Assembly: GCA_029817715.1 (NCBI GenBank) | Contig: JARUPY010000463.1 | Span: forward strand, 38,700-102,699 | Direction of reading: 5' to 3' | Source: Melastoma dodecandrum | Taxonomy: Eukaryota; Streptophyta; Magnoliopsida; Myrtales; Melastomataceae | DNA: 64,000 bases | Part shown: piece after piece, positions 50,101 through 63,297 of the stretch | Numbering within the stretch: position 1 is the stretch's first letter | Layout: each line of letters opens with the position of its first letter | Notes under the pieces: model-generated | Seen by the model: the letters and a program-made list of their open reading frames with translations, nothing else | The model's database searches: none | Told to the model about the DNA's origin: nothing | Position numbers and translations under genes: made by a program

Positions 50101-53100
50101 TATCATATTCACACTCAACTCCCCCTCCCCCCTTGGACAGTTATTAGTTAACCTCACTCTCCGAAACCGATCAAATGTAATAATCCCTTCAAAGACATTC
50201 AAAAAAGCCCCACAGAACACTTCATTAATTACGTCACGTAACTTTACTGGTGACGACATCCCTCGCCCATTTTGCCTTTGCCCTTACGCGTCTTCTTCCT
50301 CTTTTTTCTTCTTCTTCTTACAAACGCGTGAAAGGCAGATAGTGTGTCGTGTAAAGCTCAGAAGGGGACCAAGATACGGCGTTGTATCGTGTAAGGAAGG
50401 AACGAGCAATTCCACGCACGTTTCGAATCGGCCCATGAAAAGGTGTTCTCATTACGAAGAAATGTAGGATTCATTGACCGAGACGAATGCCACCATTAAC
50501 AACAACTAAAGGAAATAACTAGTGCAATCACTTTCAGGTTAGGTGGGGGTGCGTTGGGATCAGGATGTTGATGAAACTTGTTCAACAGCCCCTGCTCTCT
50601 TAACAATATTTGAGGATAAAAACATGGGAAGGCTCCGGGAAATTCGTGTCCGATTGATCCACGCCCCGGAAATGTCAATCGGATGGAGACGAGCAGTTCG
50701 GGAGAATTTGTCGTGTGAATTGTGCTAGTATGGGACAGGTCGGTGTGGCGTGGCAATTACTCACAACAAACAACGACAACCTTTTTTTTCTGGACAAAAT
50801 TCAAAACGGACACAGGAAGTGCCACCGAAATGAAACCCCACATCTCCCGGAAGTTGGGTTTTAAGGAAACATGGACTATGGGCTGAAACCCAATCTGGCA
50901 CCGAGGCCTTAGTATTGTGGCAGAGGCCTTCCACTTTTTTTGGGTCAGGCTTATGATTTGTGATAGGCTTAGGGTTAGAGTTAAGAGTGGGGTATTTGGT
51001 ATACCGAATTCCTACGAATCCTCGTCTCGTTACAGTCTGAATTTCTCTCCCACACCCCACAAACCCCTCCCCCCACCATATGATCCGGATCGCCCTCCTT
51101 ACGTTTCCACGTGAACAATCCATCAACTCAAACACAAACTCTTCTTTTCTCTCTTGTAAGGCCATATTAGGCTTGGGGCCTCAGTATGCCCAACTCAAAT
51201 TTCCAAAAATTGGTATTAGAGATCAATCCTAAATCATTTACACGTCTCAATTCCGAATACCCAATAAAAATTTTAAAATTCCGGAAATCGGTATTCCAAA
51301 AATTTTTTGCTCACTTCTACTTCAAACTACTGCGTGACTCGACAAGATTGATCGAGTTTCTATGATGTACGATAAATCATATAAATCGGATCAGTCTGGG
51401 ACTAGACAATCCTTCGGAGACGTTTCCTATAGTTAAGTAGTACAAAAAAAGCAATAAATCATTGTACTGGGCACCACCGGGATCAAAATATTAGACGAGT
51501 TTTTAGTATATTTACTGATATGTGGTTAGGAGTCCCTCGTCGAGAGAGGAGACTCTACCTAGTTAATATATAAGAAAGGAGGTCAATCCCGCATATAAAG
51601 TTAGCTTTTGTGGTGGTGAACCAGAACTTACGACATAACAAGATAATAACGACAATTGATTTCACTTTCAAATCCAGAGGACTTTTGGGGGCCCTTGCTC
51701 GATACGTTGGAGATTCCGGTCTATGATTATACACGAAACAGCTTATCTCATTTTCAAATCCAGGTGTAAAATGGGATTAGACAGGTGATTAATCACCCCC
51801 CCACCCTCCCGAATAAAGAAAAAGGGGGGCCATGAAACATCCACATTACAACCATCAGAACATCGGCATGGAAATTCAAAGCATTTGACTCCTTGGCAAG
51901 CCGACGGCGAATGATTTAAAACTATTGGGAACCCACTAGACGTGTCTAACCCCAAATGGTGCATACATTCGCTTAAAATAAAGTTCATCGTGTTTTTTGG
52001 TGGGATTCTGCGAGGAAAAGCAAAAAAGGGATCCGACAGCGGGGATTGAACAATCAAACATTATTAAGGAAACGAATAGTTTAAACTTGTTGAGTCAGTG
52101 GGATACTGATCTACCGAGGGAGGGTCGGGGGACAATTATTAATCATTAATGACTCCAATTGGAAAGAAATAAAGAAAATGCCCATCAAATTACTTGCCGA
52201 ATATGACTCAAACATTAATATATTGTTAATTGCCTCCCAATCACGTCCAGGTAATTGGGGGGGTCTTTGGAATATCGTCTCAGGAATTATTTGTCCTTTG
52301 TTTTCATTTACTTTACTTTAGATATAATTAATGTCTAGATCAAATTTGAGTGATGGAGATCTGACTGATATATATTATAGATTAATGCGTAGTGATTAAA
52401 TGTTAATTTTAATATGCTACGAAAACTTTGAAAAGTTGGTTGTTATAATAATTTTTCCACCACGACAGCTCTGCTCCGCCAATTATCATACATGCAAACC
52501 ACCCCCCCCCCCCCCCACACACTCTCTCTTTCGCAAATCACATCCCGTTGATAGACTCCCACCACCACCCTCACACTAAAAAAACAAACATGATTTTTCT
52601 TTAGTTTTTTTTTTTTGGGGTGGGGGGGGATTTGTCATGATGATGAGACACATTGTAGACCCTCTGAAGCCAACTATCAAGCAACAGTCCCGTCCCATGT
52701 CTCCCCACATGGGGTGTAACAGTGACCCCCTTCACCACCCCCCTCCATCCACCACCACCACCCTCATCCTCCTACCACCCGTTCGTCTCATGTTCTCCGC
52801 AGCAGCCTCTCCCCCCTCCCCAACCTAGCTAAAACCCTACCGGGTGTCTCGAGTCATTCCATTAGATTCGTCGCATGTTCATGGGAGGACTAGATAACGA
52901 GTCTTGTCAACCACATGAAACAGACGATTGATATGATCGAAGCCGGGGGCAAACAGCGAAAACGATGACTTCCCTTCCCTACTCCTCCTCCCACACCCAA
53001 CTTACGTGGTCTAGTTGATTTCTCCATGTGAAAAGCACTACGGGATGTTTTTGGCACGATCGCGAACCTTTTGAGTTATATACCATTCGTACAATTAGCT

Positions 53101-56100
53101 ATAGAAGCGGCGAGGTAACACGAAGAGGAAGGAGGAGTAGGAGTAGGAGGACAAAGAGAGGAGACTGGAAGAAACGGAGGAAGAGAGGGGATGGATGGGG
53201 CCCGAGAAAACTGATGAACAAACGACTGTTTTCCTGACTAATGCTGTCATGAAAAAGTAAGAAACAAAGGAAAAGATAGACAGAGAAGGGAGTCTGTTTC
53301 TGGTGGAGGGAGCATTGGGAAACAGCCCCCGCGCTGTTTTCGCGAGTCCCTCGCCCCACCACACCCCCTGCCCCCCAATCACTTCTGAAATATAACAAAA
53401 AACAAACGGCGTTCAATGGCGATGTTCCGTGTGTTCTTGAGGTGGGGGTCGGGGGAGGGGACTAAAAAATTATTACACTCAGATCTGACAGAAGTACCAC
53501 CACCACCACCCCTACTGCCTCTGCCCGGCCCCTTTGTTTCTGAGTTGTTGTTTCTCTCCAGCCTCCGGTGTTTTCCTTTTCTTTTTCCTAAAATTGAAAT
53601 TTGCAATCATAGGAATACTGATGTTTTAATGTTCATTCGTGAGAAGAGTATACGAACTCGAGTAAACTGTAAGCGTGAGTTTATTTAAAAAAAAACAAAA
53701 AAATTGTGGAGTGCCCCGTGTTCTTATTTCTATACTTACATAGACTGTCAACATTCTGTAAGACCGATCCGTCAATCTCATTGCAGCCTTGTCCGTTTTC
53801 TGACATACAGCAAATACCATCCCACTTCTCTTCAGTTTTTCACTTTGACCGGATTATATATATACATATTATTTATATTATTATTATTTTAAAAAAAAAA
53901 ACAGCCCAGTTTCCTTCGGTTTAGTAATTCTTGCATGACCTATGCCACGTGTTCCTTATTTTATTCACCCACGGTATTTAATGAATTAAGAGTAGTAAGC
54001 GAGGTTTCACATTCGAAATCTAAAATATCTACTATGAGCGTAATGATGCAATATCTAAGGAAATTGATGCGGGGAAGGCAACATCTCCAGTAGACGATAC
54101 CACCACAAAACGAGCGATACGAGGAAGGTACATCTCGAGCTAACATAACCTTCGAGGAGGTCCATCGAGATACCGCAAATCTAGTCTACTCGAGAAGGTC
54201 CATTTTAAGATATCCTAACTTGAGTCGAGAAGGAAAGGAGTCACTCTGCTCGCCATCAAATAGTCGATCCTGCTCGAGTAACCCGTCGAGACGCTATCAT
54301 CCAATCGATCAAAAAACCAGATGGAAGCCTTCGTTGAGTCGATCGAGATAATCATCTCTAGAAGCCAACTCGGGCAGCTTTCATCGAACGGGACAAAGAA
54401 GCTTAGTTGATAAGCCAACTTGTTTGAAAACTGCCCAAACGTTTATTTCCATTCCCAAGACAACATTTACATTAATTCCTCTCCTTTGAGTGCATGCAAA
54501 TATGGTTGCATATACTTTTTAACCAAAATTTAATTTCTAGCTTAGTATTTAATTTCTTAGTTTTGACAATTTTTATAAATATAGACGCAAAAACGATTTT
54601 TCCCATTTTTTAGAAAACACTTTTGTCATACAAGATAATCATTTAACCTTCTTCTCTTTTCATTTGCTAGATTTCAAGTGTAATTTGTGTTATGCGCACC
54701 CGCTAGTGGTGGTGTATTTATATCATTCATGTTGCCTCTCACTCTTGTTACCTTCCACGGTGGTGTACCTGTTTTCGTGGATTATACGAGCCCAAATCTT
54801 CTATCGTAATTTTGTACCTATATACGTGGTTATTTTTCTCAAACTTATACTTTCACCTTAACTCAAGTTTGATTTTCGCTCATTCGTTCCTCTTTGTTCG
54901 TCCCCCATCAATAAAACATCCTTATAAATTCATACCTCATCGGTCCTTTCTTACAGTAATCGCATCATCTTACCATCAGAGTGAACGTTCCAGTATTGTT
55001 CCCGTGAAAAAACGTAGTAGGGGCTTATAACATTTCGGCTAAAGTATATACTCGACTAGCTTGTGCGATTTTTTTTTTTAATTAATGTCAATATTTCTAA
55101 ATCTGGAAATGAACAAAACAACTTGGCTATGTGGTCGATAGATTCTCCTGGTCGCGGCCTTGTGGACAATAAAGTTGCTGCTCCGCTCATGTGCCGCATA
55201 ATTGTGTGCCATGAAAAAAAAAGATGAAAATAAAAAAAAAACAAACTTTCATGATGGACGTATGCTGAAAAGGACCAGAGATTCTTTCCTATACTCACTG
55301 CAATCTTTTTATTTGTTTTGTATAATCTTTGTCTCTTGGCTTTGAAATGGTACTATTATTGCAATTTTTTGCAATGATGTCAAACAAAAGGCATTGGGAA
55401 CAAACCCTAGTTCCAGTCAAAATCTTGAAGCTTCCGCTCATCTTTGGTCAATAATTATTAGTGGTAAGCACTGTTTGAATAACCCCTTTTTATGGTACTA
55501 ATTGGGTGGTCTGGACACCCTCCTTGATTGATTAAAAAGAATAATTGAACTCCCCACCCCCAAACCCTTCACAAAGAGGACACCAGAAGTGGAATATCTA
55601 TCTTTAATCTCACCAACTAATAAAGCTAAACTTGGGTAGTTGCGATGGCTCGTCACAATTTGTGCTTAGCAGCTGGAGGCAAGATTAATCACCCACCCTT
55701 GCTCCAGGCCGAGAAACCCGTGATAATTCCACAATTCGGATACCTTGCCTAGGTTTAAGTGTTCATCTCAGCTATAGTCATAGCTTTATTCAAACACGTT
55801 TACCATTTTATGTAAAATGGATTGCCAACATATGTACTGACCACTTTCATAAGAGGTCAAAGCCAGCCAATTCCTATAATATAAGTGAACACGATTCGAG
55901 CAGCGATGCATGTTCGGTTGAAGTCGTGACATTATTTCAGTTAAACCTTTCGGGTTGGGTCGAGGATATTTAAAAAAAAAAGGAAAGATAATAAGCTTAC
56001 TGACAAGACAAGGAACAGCTCATTGTCCGAAATGATATTGAAAGCAGGGTCGAGGGGGACGGACAACCCCTCGACGTGATCGGCTAAAGACTTATATCCG

Positions 56101-59100
56101 CTAAAAAAAAATAAGAATTTAGATTGTCCAATCCATCGAGAAAAAGTCGATGCCCTTTCAATCTAGTCGTTTTTTTTTTCATTTACTTTTTATAAAGAAA
56201 TTAAAAGGAAGACAAAAGAGGGTCCTCCTAAGCTTCAATCATTTTTTTTCTAAGCCGAACCTCCTCAATTATGAGAAACGACCGGCGGTTTCTTCCCTTC
56301 CTTTCCCATTGTTTTTGTTCGTTTGAAATAAAGATTGATGGAGTGAGTAGCACTGCCGCTCTTGACTCCTCTCAACTGCAACTCCCTCTATCCATCACTC
56401 CCTCTCTCCCTCTCTCCCTCTCCCCTGCAAATTTCCTCGAAACGTCCCATCCTCAGGTCAATTCCAAACTCCGAACCTCCCCAAATTGCTTGTTACATGA
56501 CACTTCAAGAGAAGAGGCCAGAAATGTAATAAGTGCGTGAGCTCAGCTGGCTCCCGAGAAAACACACACACTTGAAGTTCTGTGTTTGTTGGGAGGGGAG
56601 GGGGGGGGGGTAGTTGTGATTGCTGATGATGATGATGATGAGTGGTGCACCCTCTGCACTTTGCATTATTGGGCTCCACCCCTGAGAAATGGCCTTTTAG
56701 CGCGCATCTCTCGGGGGCATTGCTTCCCTCCTCTCCCCTTTCTCCACCTTTTTCCTATTTTTTCTTTTCCTTTTGTAGTTTTCCCCGGTAAGTTTCCTGT
56801 TCAAGCAATGTGTCCATTTGCTTTTCTTTCTCCACCAAGGGGGAACATAAGAGGTAAAACCCACCTTTTTCTGTTTAAATTTTGTTGGGAAAGAGCGGGT
56901 CTCGCTTTGCGATAGCCAATAGAATTTTGTCATTTTCTATTACAGATTAAATTGAACGGTGGTCGCGTAGGACGGACGGACGGACAGAGACAGACGGAGG
57001 AACATAGAGATAGAGGCAACCGTAATTCATTCGTATCATGGGGGGAGGGGGGGGGTTGTCAGTCATTACAAACGCCCTTTGTCGCCGACAGCTATTAACC
57101 TCGTCGTCAGCAGAAAAATTATTATCTCTTCTTACATTGTATGTCTCAGTGTTATCTATATATGACATTGTCTTGTAAGGCACACGTGGTTTTCTCCAGC
57201 TCCCAGTCGTCGTCCACAGTGTGACGTCTCAGAAATGTTCACCTCCTCCTCCTCCTTTCCTTTCCACTGTTCCTCGTTGAAAATAAACATATATATCTCG
57301 TACTATACGGAAGCCTAGAAGAATAAAAACAAATAAGTGTATGTTCAATATATTCTCCCCAAACCCTACACCTAGCCGATCACGGAAACTGATCAATGTA
57401 GAACGACTCGGTAAACTAGAATATTTACGTGAAATTACTTAAACTAATACAATGGCGGGAGATTCGTTTGACATTTATTATATCAAAGCATCCCGTCTTT
57501 GTCCGATGAAAGTGGATTTGCTTTGGGCAAGGAAGTGATGTGGTTCTATTTAGCGTGTGATCATTGAGCAAAGGATGCGTTTTGTATGCCGACCTGGGCG
57601 GTTAATGACTGTTGTTTGTTCGATTTGTTTTGATTACATTCTAAAAGAATAGAGATATATAGGATGTGCAAAAGCATAGCCGCCATGACATTTTCCGAAA
57701 TCAGCCTGTGGAAGATGCGGCGGAACAATAAATAGTGCCCCCTCGCGACTTCCATAAACACACTGGCCTTGTCCCCTTGTATTCTCCAGCTCTAGCTTTG
57801 AAAAAGATGTATTATTTTGCTTTACCAGTTTGGGATAGACATGATGGATGAATGTCAAGAAGATTCTCTATATCCCTTCTTTTCACCGGCACGATTAACT
57901 CCTAATTATAATCATTCATGGGAATCAAAACAAAACGGTAGGATTGCGTACACAAACACGACAAGGGGTATGCAAATTAATTTAACCATTACGGAGGAGA
58001 CGTCTTTTCCCAATCAATAGATTAATGCCTAAACTCAGCGGAACAAAACAACCATTCTGATAGTAAGTATAAGTGTAGGTGTGGTACAACGATTCCATGT
58101 GCATTAAATGCTAAAATTAGATTCTCAACCTCAACCCTGTCAAAAGACTCGAATAAAATGTTAGGCGGAGAGATTGATTAAATCTTGGGCAATCCCATGT
58201 TTACTTTTCGCTCGATCATGGCCGCAAATTGGGTTCGATTCCTCCCAGAAAAAATTCGATTAATATTCGAGCAATCGTACAAACGAGTATTACGTTCTTG
58301 AACCAACCAAATTTCCTACGATCATACAATAAAATCAAATATTTTTTTTTAGAAAAAATTGAATGCTAGGGTCACGGCTGAAGAGTAAAAAGCAACCCGG
58401 AACAAGGAATCGTGTTAGTTCTTGATCGGGGATCCAATCGTCGTCGTCTCCTAGCTCAAATGTACATTCATTGGTAATTATGTAAAGCCCTCTTCACATG
58501 ACTCCTTGGTCCTCGATCCTACCGCACATACTCACCGTCATTCACCATCATTTCTCCTCGTGAATAATCCAACTTACACAAATATCAAGTTTGCTTACAC
58601 GATTGAAATGATACTAATATTCTGCAAAGTAGTTAGAGTGAATAATAGCAGTCAATAAGAAAACAAATTAATCACCAATTATATATTGAAACTGGAATTT
58701 TCATTCTCTGTCCCGATTAAATTTCCTTTCATTCCGGACTCGAACAGGTGAACCAAACAGCAGTGTAACTTTTGTTAATATCAGCCAGGTATCCTTAAAA
58801 TCCATTATTAATATTACAAAATCAAGATTAGTCCTCAAGTTAATTTGGCATCTAAGAGTAAAAGCAGGCATTTTTTAAAATCGTTAAAATTTTGTACCCC
58901 AAACTTACAACAACATTATTAAAAATGTAAAGGATAAGAGCTCGTAATTACACGAATACAGTTAAACCCACTGGGGTGCCCCACAATTAAAAACAAACCC
59001 AAACACGAAACATCGCGAGGGGACTCACTCGCCCTAACCCTCTCCTTTCCTTTTGCTTATTTAAAGCATTTCTTTTATCCACATTCGCAAACCCCAAAAA

Positions 59101-59500
59101 GAAAGAACGTCTTGTCAAAGCACTCACCAAACAAAAAAATATAAAAATAAAAATAATCCCGACCCGACATCATAAAGAAAAATTTAACCTAACACGTATT
59201 AAACCGACATATATGAATGTTTTTTCACTGACACGATACATAACCATAAGCAACCTACAAAGTCAATAACCTTCACTTAATGTTATGCAACGCCGGGGAT
59301 GTTTATTTAACATCGAAGTAAGAAGAATAATCAATAGGACGAATTTTACGTGCCTTAATCACATGAAAAATTTACTAAAAGATTTCCTAAATTAATTTAA
59401 AATCCCACACAAAACGAAAAAGCCAAACCCTTTTTGTCGCTCCAGCACTCATAGCAGCTGCCATCATTCCCCTTCAAAACCAAATCGGCACCCTCACCCC
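47114..59500. other. Gene-poor region upstream of KNOX and ZAT
   Basis: About 12.4 kb with no gene I can support. It holds the ZAT promoter (left edge) and probably distal regulatory DNA of the KNOX gene. Simple sequences include C runs at 47799-47816, 48596-48607 and 52502-52516, a TTC array at 48355-48401, and GATGATGAT at 56626-56640. Open frames of up to 158 codons are low-complexity. No element with clear ends was found. Confidence 0.5.
48355..48401 (+). repeat. (TTC)n microsatellite
   Basis: About 15 uninterrupted TTC units. Confidence 0.97.
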
Positions 59501-59672
59501 TCTCTTCCTTTTCCATAAACATGACATGCCCTCCCACACCCAGTTCCAACTTCACTTCGAGGCCTCCTTGATCTAACCCTCTCCTCCCCGGAGTTCGTCT
59601 AGGGTTGGATCTTCTCCGGTTTTCTTTCCCTAGGGTTTTCTCTTCAGATAGGGGCAGCGGCTATAAGAAGGA
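59501..59672 (+). promoter_or_regulatory. Likely 5' UTR of the KNOX gene
   Basis: Pyrimidine-rich leader with CTAGGGTT-type words, common in plant 5' UTRs, directly before the ATG at 59673 (context AAGGAATGG). Confidence 0.5.
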
Positions 59673-62600
59673 ATGGAGGAGTTCGGCCAGATGAGCGGCG
59701 AGAACGGCGGTTCCAGGGGGAGCTTCCTTTATGCGTCGCCTGTGCTCGGTCCGCCGAGCGGCAATTCTTCCGGGTATGGAGGTAGGGGAAACAATAATAG
59801 TGGTGGTAATAGTAACAGTAGTAGTAGCCATCACCACCACCACCATCATCACCGTCAGCATGGATCGATGGGGATCACCGGGGGTTTCCAACTTCAACCC
59901 GGCGCGGCGTTGGTGGCGGATGGGCACCTCGGTATGAAGACGGCTGGTCACCACCAGCAGAACCGTCCCCAGTCGGAGAAGTTTCACTATTCCTTTATTA
60001 GGGATCAAGTGAATCGGCAAGGTGCCGGGGAGGGCTCAAGCAGCGACGTCGAGGCCATCAAGGCGAAGATCGTCGCGCACCCTCAGTACTCCAACCTCCT
60101 CGAAGCCTACATGGACTGCCAGAAGGTGATCGGACCTTCAAAATTCCTTCGCAAAATTAGTTCTGATTGTCTTTCCTTAATGTTTGGAATTCTGGGAATT
60201 GCTCTCAGATTGGAGCTCCGCCAGAGGTGGTGGACAAGCTGTGTGCAGCGAGGCGGGAGTTTGAGTTCCGACAGAGGTCTTCAGTTGGCTCCATCGACGC
60301 CCTGGCCAAGGACCCGGAGCTCGACCAATTCATGGTCTCTTTCACTCGCCTTCATATCTCTAGTTGGCTTCCACCAGAAACTCTTGGTCTTTCACTAAAC
60401 ACCGAGGCTGTAACGATTGGTGTTCGGATCCATACAGGAGGCATACTACGACATGCTGGTGAAGTACAGGGATGAGCTGACGAGGCCTTTGCAGGAAGCC
60501 ATGGAGTTCATGCGGAGGATCGAAGCTCAGCTCAACGTGTTAAGCAGCAGTGGCCCCGTCCGCATCTTCAACCCCGGTAAGTACTTCCATTCCAACCTTC
60601 CCGAATCCTCCCCTCCCTCTCTTCTCTTCTTTTACAACCTCCGGATCACCCATCTTCCCTTCCCTTCCCTTTCCTCCTTTTTGCTCGATTTTCTTTTCGG
60701 GAAGAAGAAAATTCCCCCAGAGACGCAGAGATTCTAGGCTTTTCTCTTTTCTTTCCTGGTAATTTCTCCTTTCCTACAACACCTGGGAGCGTACGGTCCG
60801 GATTCGACGAGGTTATACTTTCCCAAATGGTGAAATATGGTTTTCTTTTCTTATGGACTCACGGGATTTGGGGTCCATCGAGTGCAGAAAAAAAAAAGGA
60901 AAAGAAAAAAAAAAAACCCTACGGGATTCAACCCCGTGTGTCACACCAGACACGACGAGCTCTTTAATGGGACTGCTAGTAGGAGTAAAAAAAAAAAGAA
61001 AAGACTCTGTCCGCCATGGGGAGTTGAGGCATGTCCCTTTCTCCCTCACCCCCCATGTCGGTTTCGGACGCTAAGGCTGAGTCAAAAGATGGCCGGGAGG
61101 AGGGTTCGGTTCTGAGAGACATCGTAAATGACAGAGATTTTCTTCTACCACCCAACAGGATCTGCCCTCTCCCTCCCGAAGGAGGGAATTGAATGTTATC
61201 TCGTTTTGTTTGAATTCTGTTCCATTTTTATTTCTATTTTTATTAGCATTTCGTTGAATGGTGTTCTTCCTTTCCTCTCCTTCTATTTTTTAATTTTCTT
61301 TTGTTGTATGTATATAAATTTATGTCATAGAAGAGAAGGTGTTATCATAGGGGATGGATAGGCCACTGATTGGAATTCAATGTTTACAGGGAAGTCGCCG
61401 ATCCTTGATGAGAAGTTTCTTTCTCTTCTTTTTTCTTTTTGAAATGACTTAGAAGCGAACAAAAGCAGCAACCCCCTAAATGTTCCCCTTTTTGAAATGA
61501 CAATTTTTTTTTTTTTTGCCTCCGTCGAAAAAGCACATGCGCCAAGGAAAACAACACATTCCCGACCTGGGCATCTTGAAACCCATTGCTTTCTGTTTTT
61601 CCTCCTTCAACTTCATCCGAGTCCGTGTTTTTAATTTATCTTTGTTTCCATTGTACTGGTGAGCGATCCAGTGGTTGCCTTTGTTTTTCTTATTTGATTT
61701 CCGGGAAGATTAATGGTTAGTAAGCATATTTGTTGATGCTCTATTCCCTTACTGTAGGGGCGAGCTCGAATGTAGTTATTTCTCGTACTCGATAACTATG
61801 TGTTGGTTATTTGCTGGCTCGTGTTGGTTTTATGGGTCAAATGTGTTATCCCTCACTGTACCGCACCTTTAGATGCTGTGATGTCTACCATTCGTTGTGG
61901 ACCATTGGTCTCGTCTAGTGGACTCAACGGTTGTTTCTTTAGCAGATGCCATTGCCAATGTAGCCTTGGCTATACTTGCGTAGGACGCAGCAACGTCCTT
62001 GCTTTCGAATATGGAATTTGAATTCAGCTCTGTATTCACATGACTGAAGTTTTCAGGCTCTCTTAGTCCTAGTCCTCTCTACTACCGTCCATAATAGTTA
62101 TTGATTTGCCTAATGTTTTGATTAGCCCTTGTTTAGACAAGGAGATCATTATCATACCGTGATACCTTGGTGGAAATATCCAGTAGCGATTTTAAATTTT
62201 TGTTCTTGTTCTATTCTGATGTGCGTGATCCTCCGATGCTCAGATGACAAGTGCGAGGGAGTAGGTTCCTCGGAGGACGAGCAGGAAAACAGCGGGGGAG
62301 AAATGGATCAACTGCCCGAGATTGATCCGCGAGCGGAGGACCGAGAGCTGAAGAATCATCTGCTGAGGAAGTATAGCGGCTACCTGAGCAGCCTCAAGCA
62401 AGAGCTGTCCAAGAAGAAGAAGAAAGGAAAACTCCCCAAGGAAGCCAGGCAGAAGCTGCTCAGCTGGTGGGAGTTGCATTACAAATGGCCTTACCCTTCA
62501 GTAAGTCCTGCATAGTCTTAGATTGCGCAATCAAGAGACTTTTGACGTACTTGATTTTAATGCACATTGATCGTTCGTTGTTTTGATTAGGAAACGGAGA

Positions 62601-62794
62601 AGGTGGCACTGGCCGAGGCGACAGGCTTGGACCAGAAACAAATAAACAACTGGTTCATAAACCAGAGGAAGAGGCACTGGAAGCCCTCGGAGGACATGCA
62701 ATTCATGGTCATGGACGGACTTCACCCCCAGGGCGCAGCTTTGTACATGGATGGCCACTACATTGCCGATGGACCGTATCGCCTCGGACCATGA
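59673..62794 (+). CDS. Class I KNOX homeobox protein, KNAT1/BREVIPEDICELLUS-like
   Basis: TALE homeodomain transcription factor that keeps meristem cells undifferentiated and patterns internodes and pedicels. Exons 59673-60125, 60209-60334, 60438-60576, 62244-62500, 62591-62794 join in phase to 392 residues. Domains in order: Gly/Asn/Ser-rich N terminus with a run of eight His (about residue 53); KNOX1 (about 128-170, [20 protein letters not shown]); KNOX2 (about 180-230, [20 protein letters not shown]); ELK domain (about 280-302, [20 protein letters not shown]); homeodomain with the PYP insertion and helix 3 [16 protein letters not shown] (about 303-366); end [13 protein letters not shown], as in BP orthologues. 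The third intron is long (1667 bp), which is common in class I KNOX genes. No defects seen. Confidence 0.95.
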
Positions 62795-63297
62795 CACCCG
62801 ATGCCCTCCCTCCGTTTGTAGTTGATTTTGATTAAATGTTGCTTGTTATGCCAAAAAGGAGTGAGAGTTGCGTTTCTCAACATTTGTTTGATGTTTAGCC
62901 AAGAGTTGGGTAGGAAATTGTCATCGATCGACAACCCAATTTCAGTTCAGATCAATCCGAGTTGTTTGAGTATGGTTTGATTGTGATTTCATGTGTTTGT
63001 TGGATGTTTGAGGTAGCGATCCGATCCATGTCATGTATATCTACTGATATTTAGTTATTATGGTTGTCCGTAATAAGTTTAGCCTTCCTCTGTAAGCTTT
63101 CTTTTCTGTCGCACAAAACATGGGCCTAGGCCTAGGCATATCCAGCAAAGGACGCAGCCGGAGAAGTTGAACAATCACCACGACACGACAACATTAATCA
63201 CAAACTGTAATAATCACACGGTAACTTTTGTTTTATTTGTACAGAATGTGTGTGGAATTAGTTCATATACAGGAGGGCAGAACATACATACGCAAAT
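62795..63297. other. Gap between KNOX and xylanase 3' ends
   Basis: About 500 bases between two converging genes, likely both 3' UTRs. No other feature seen. Confidence 0.5.
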
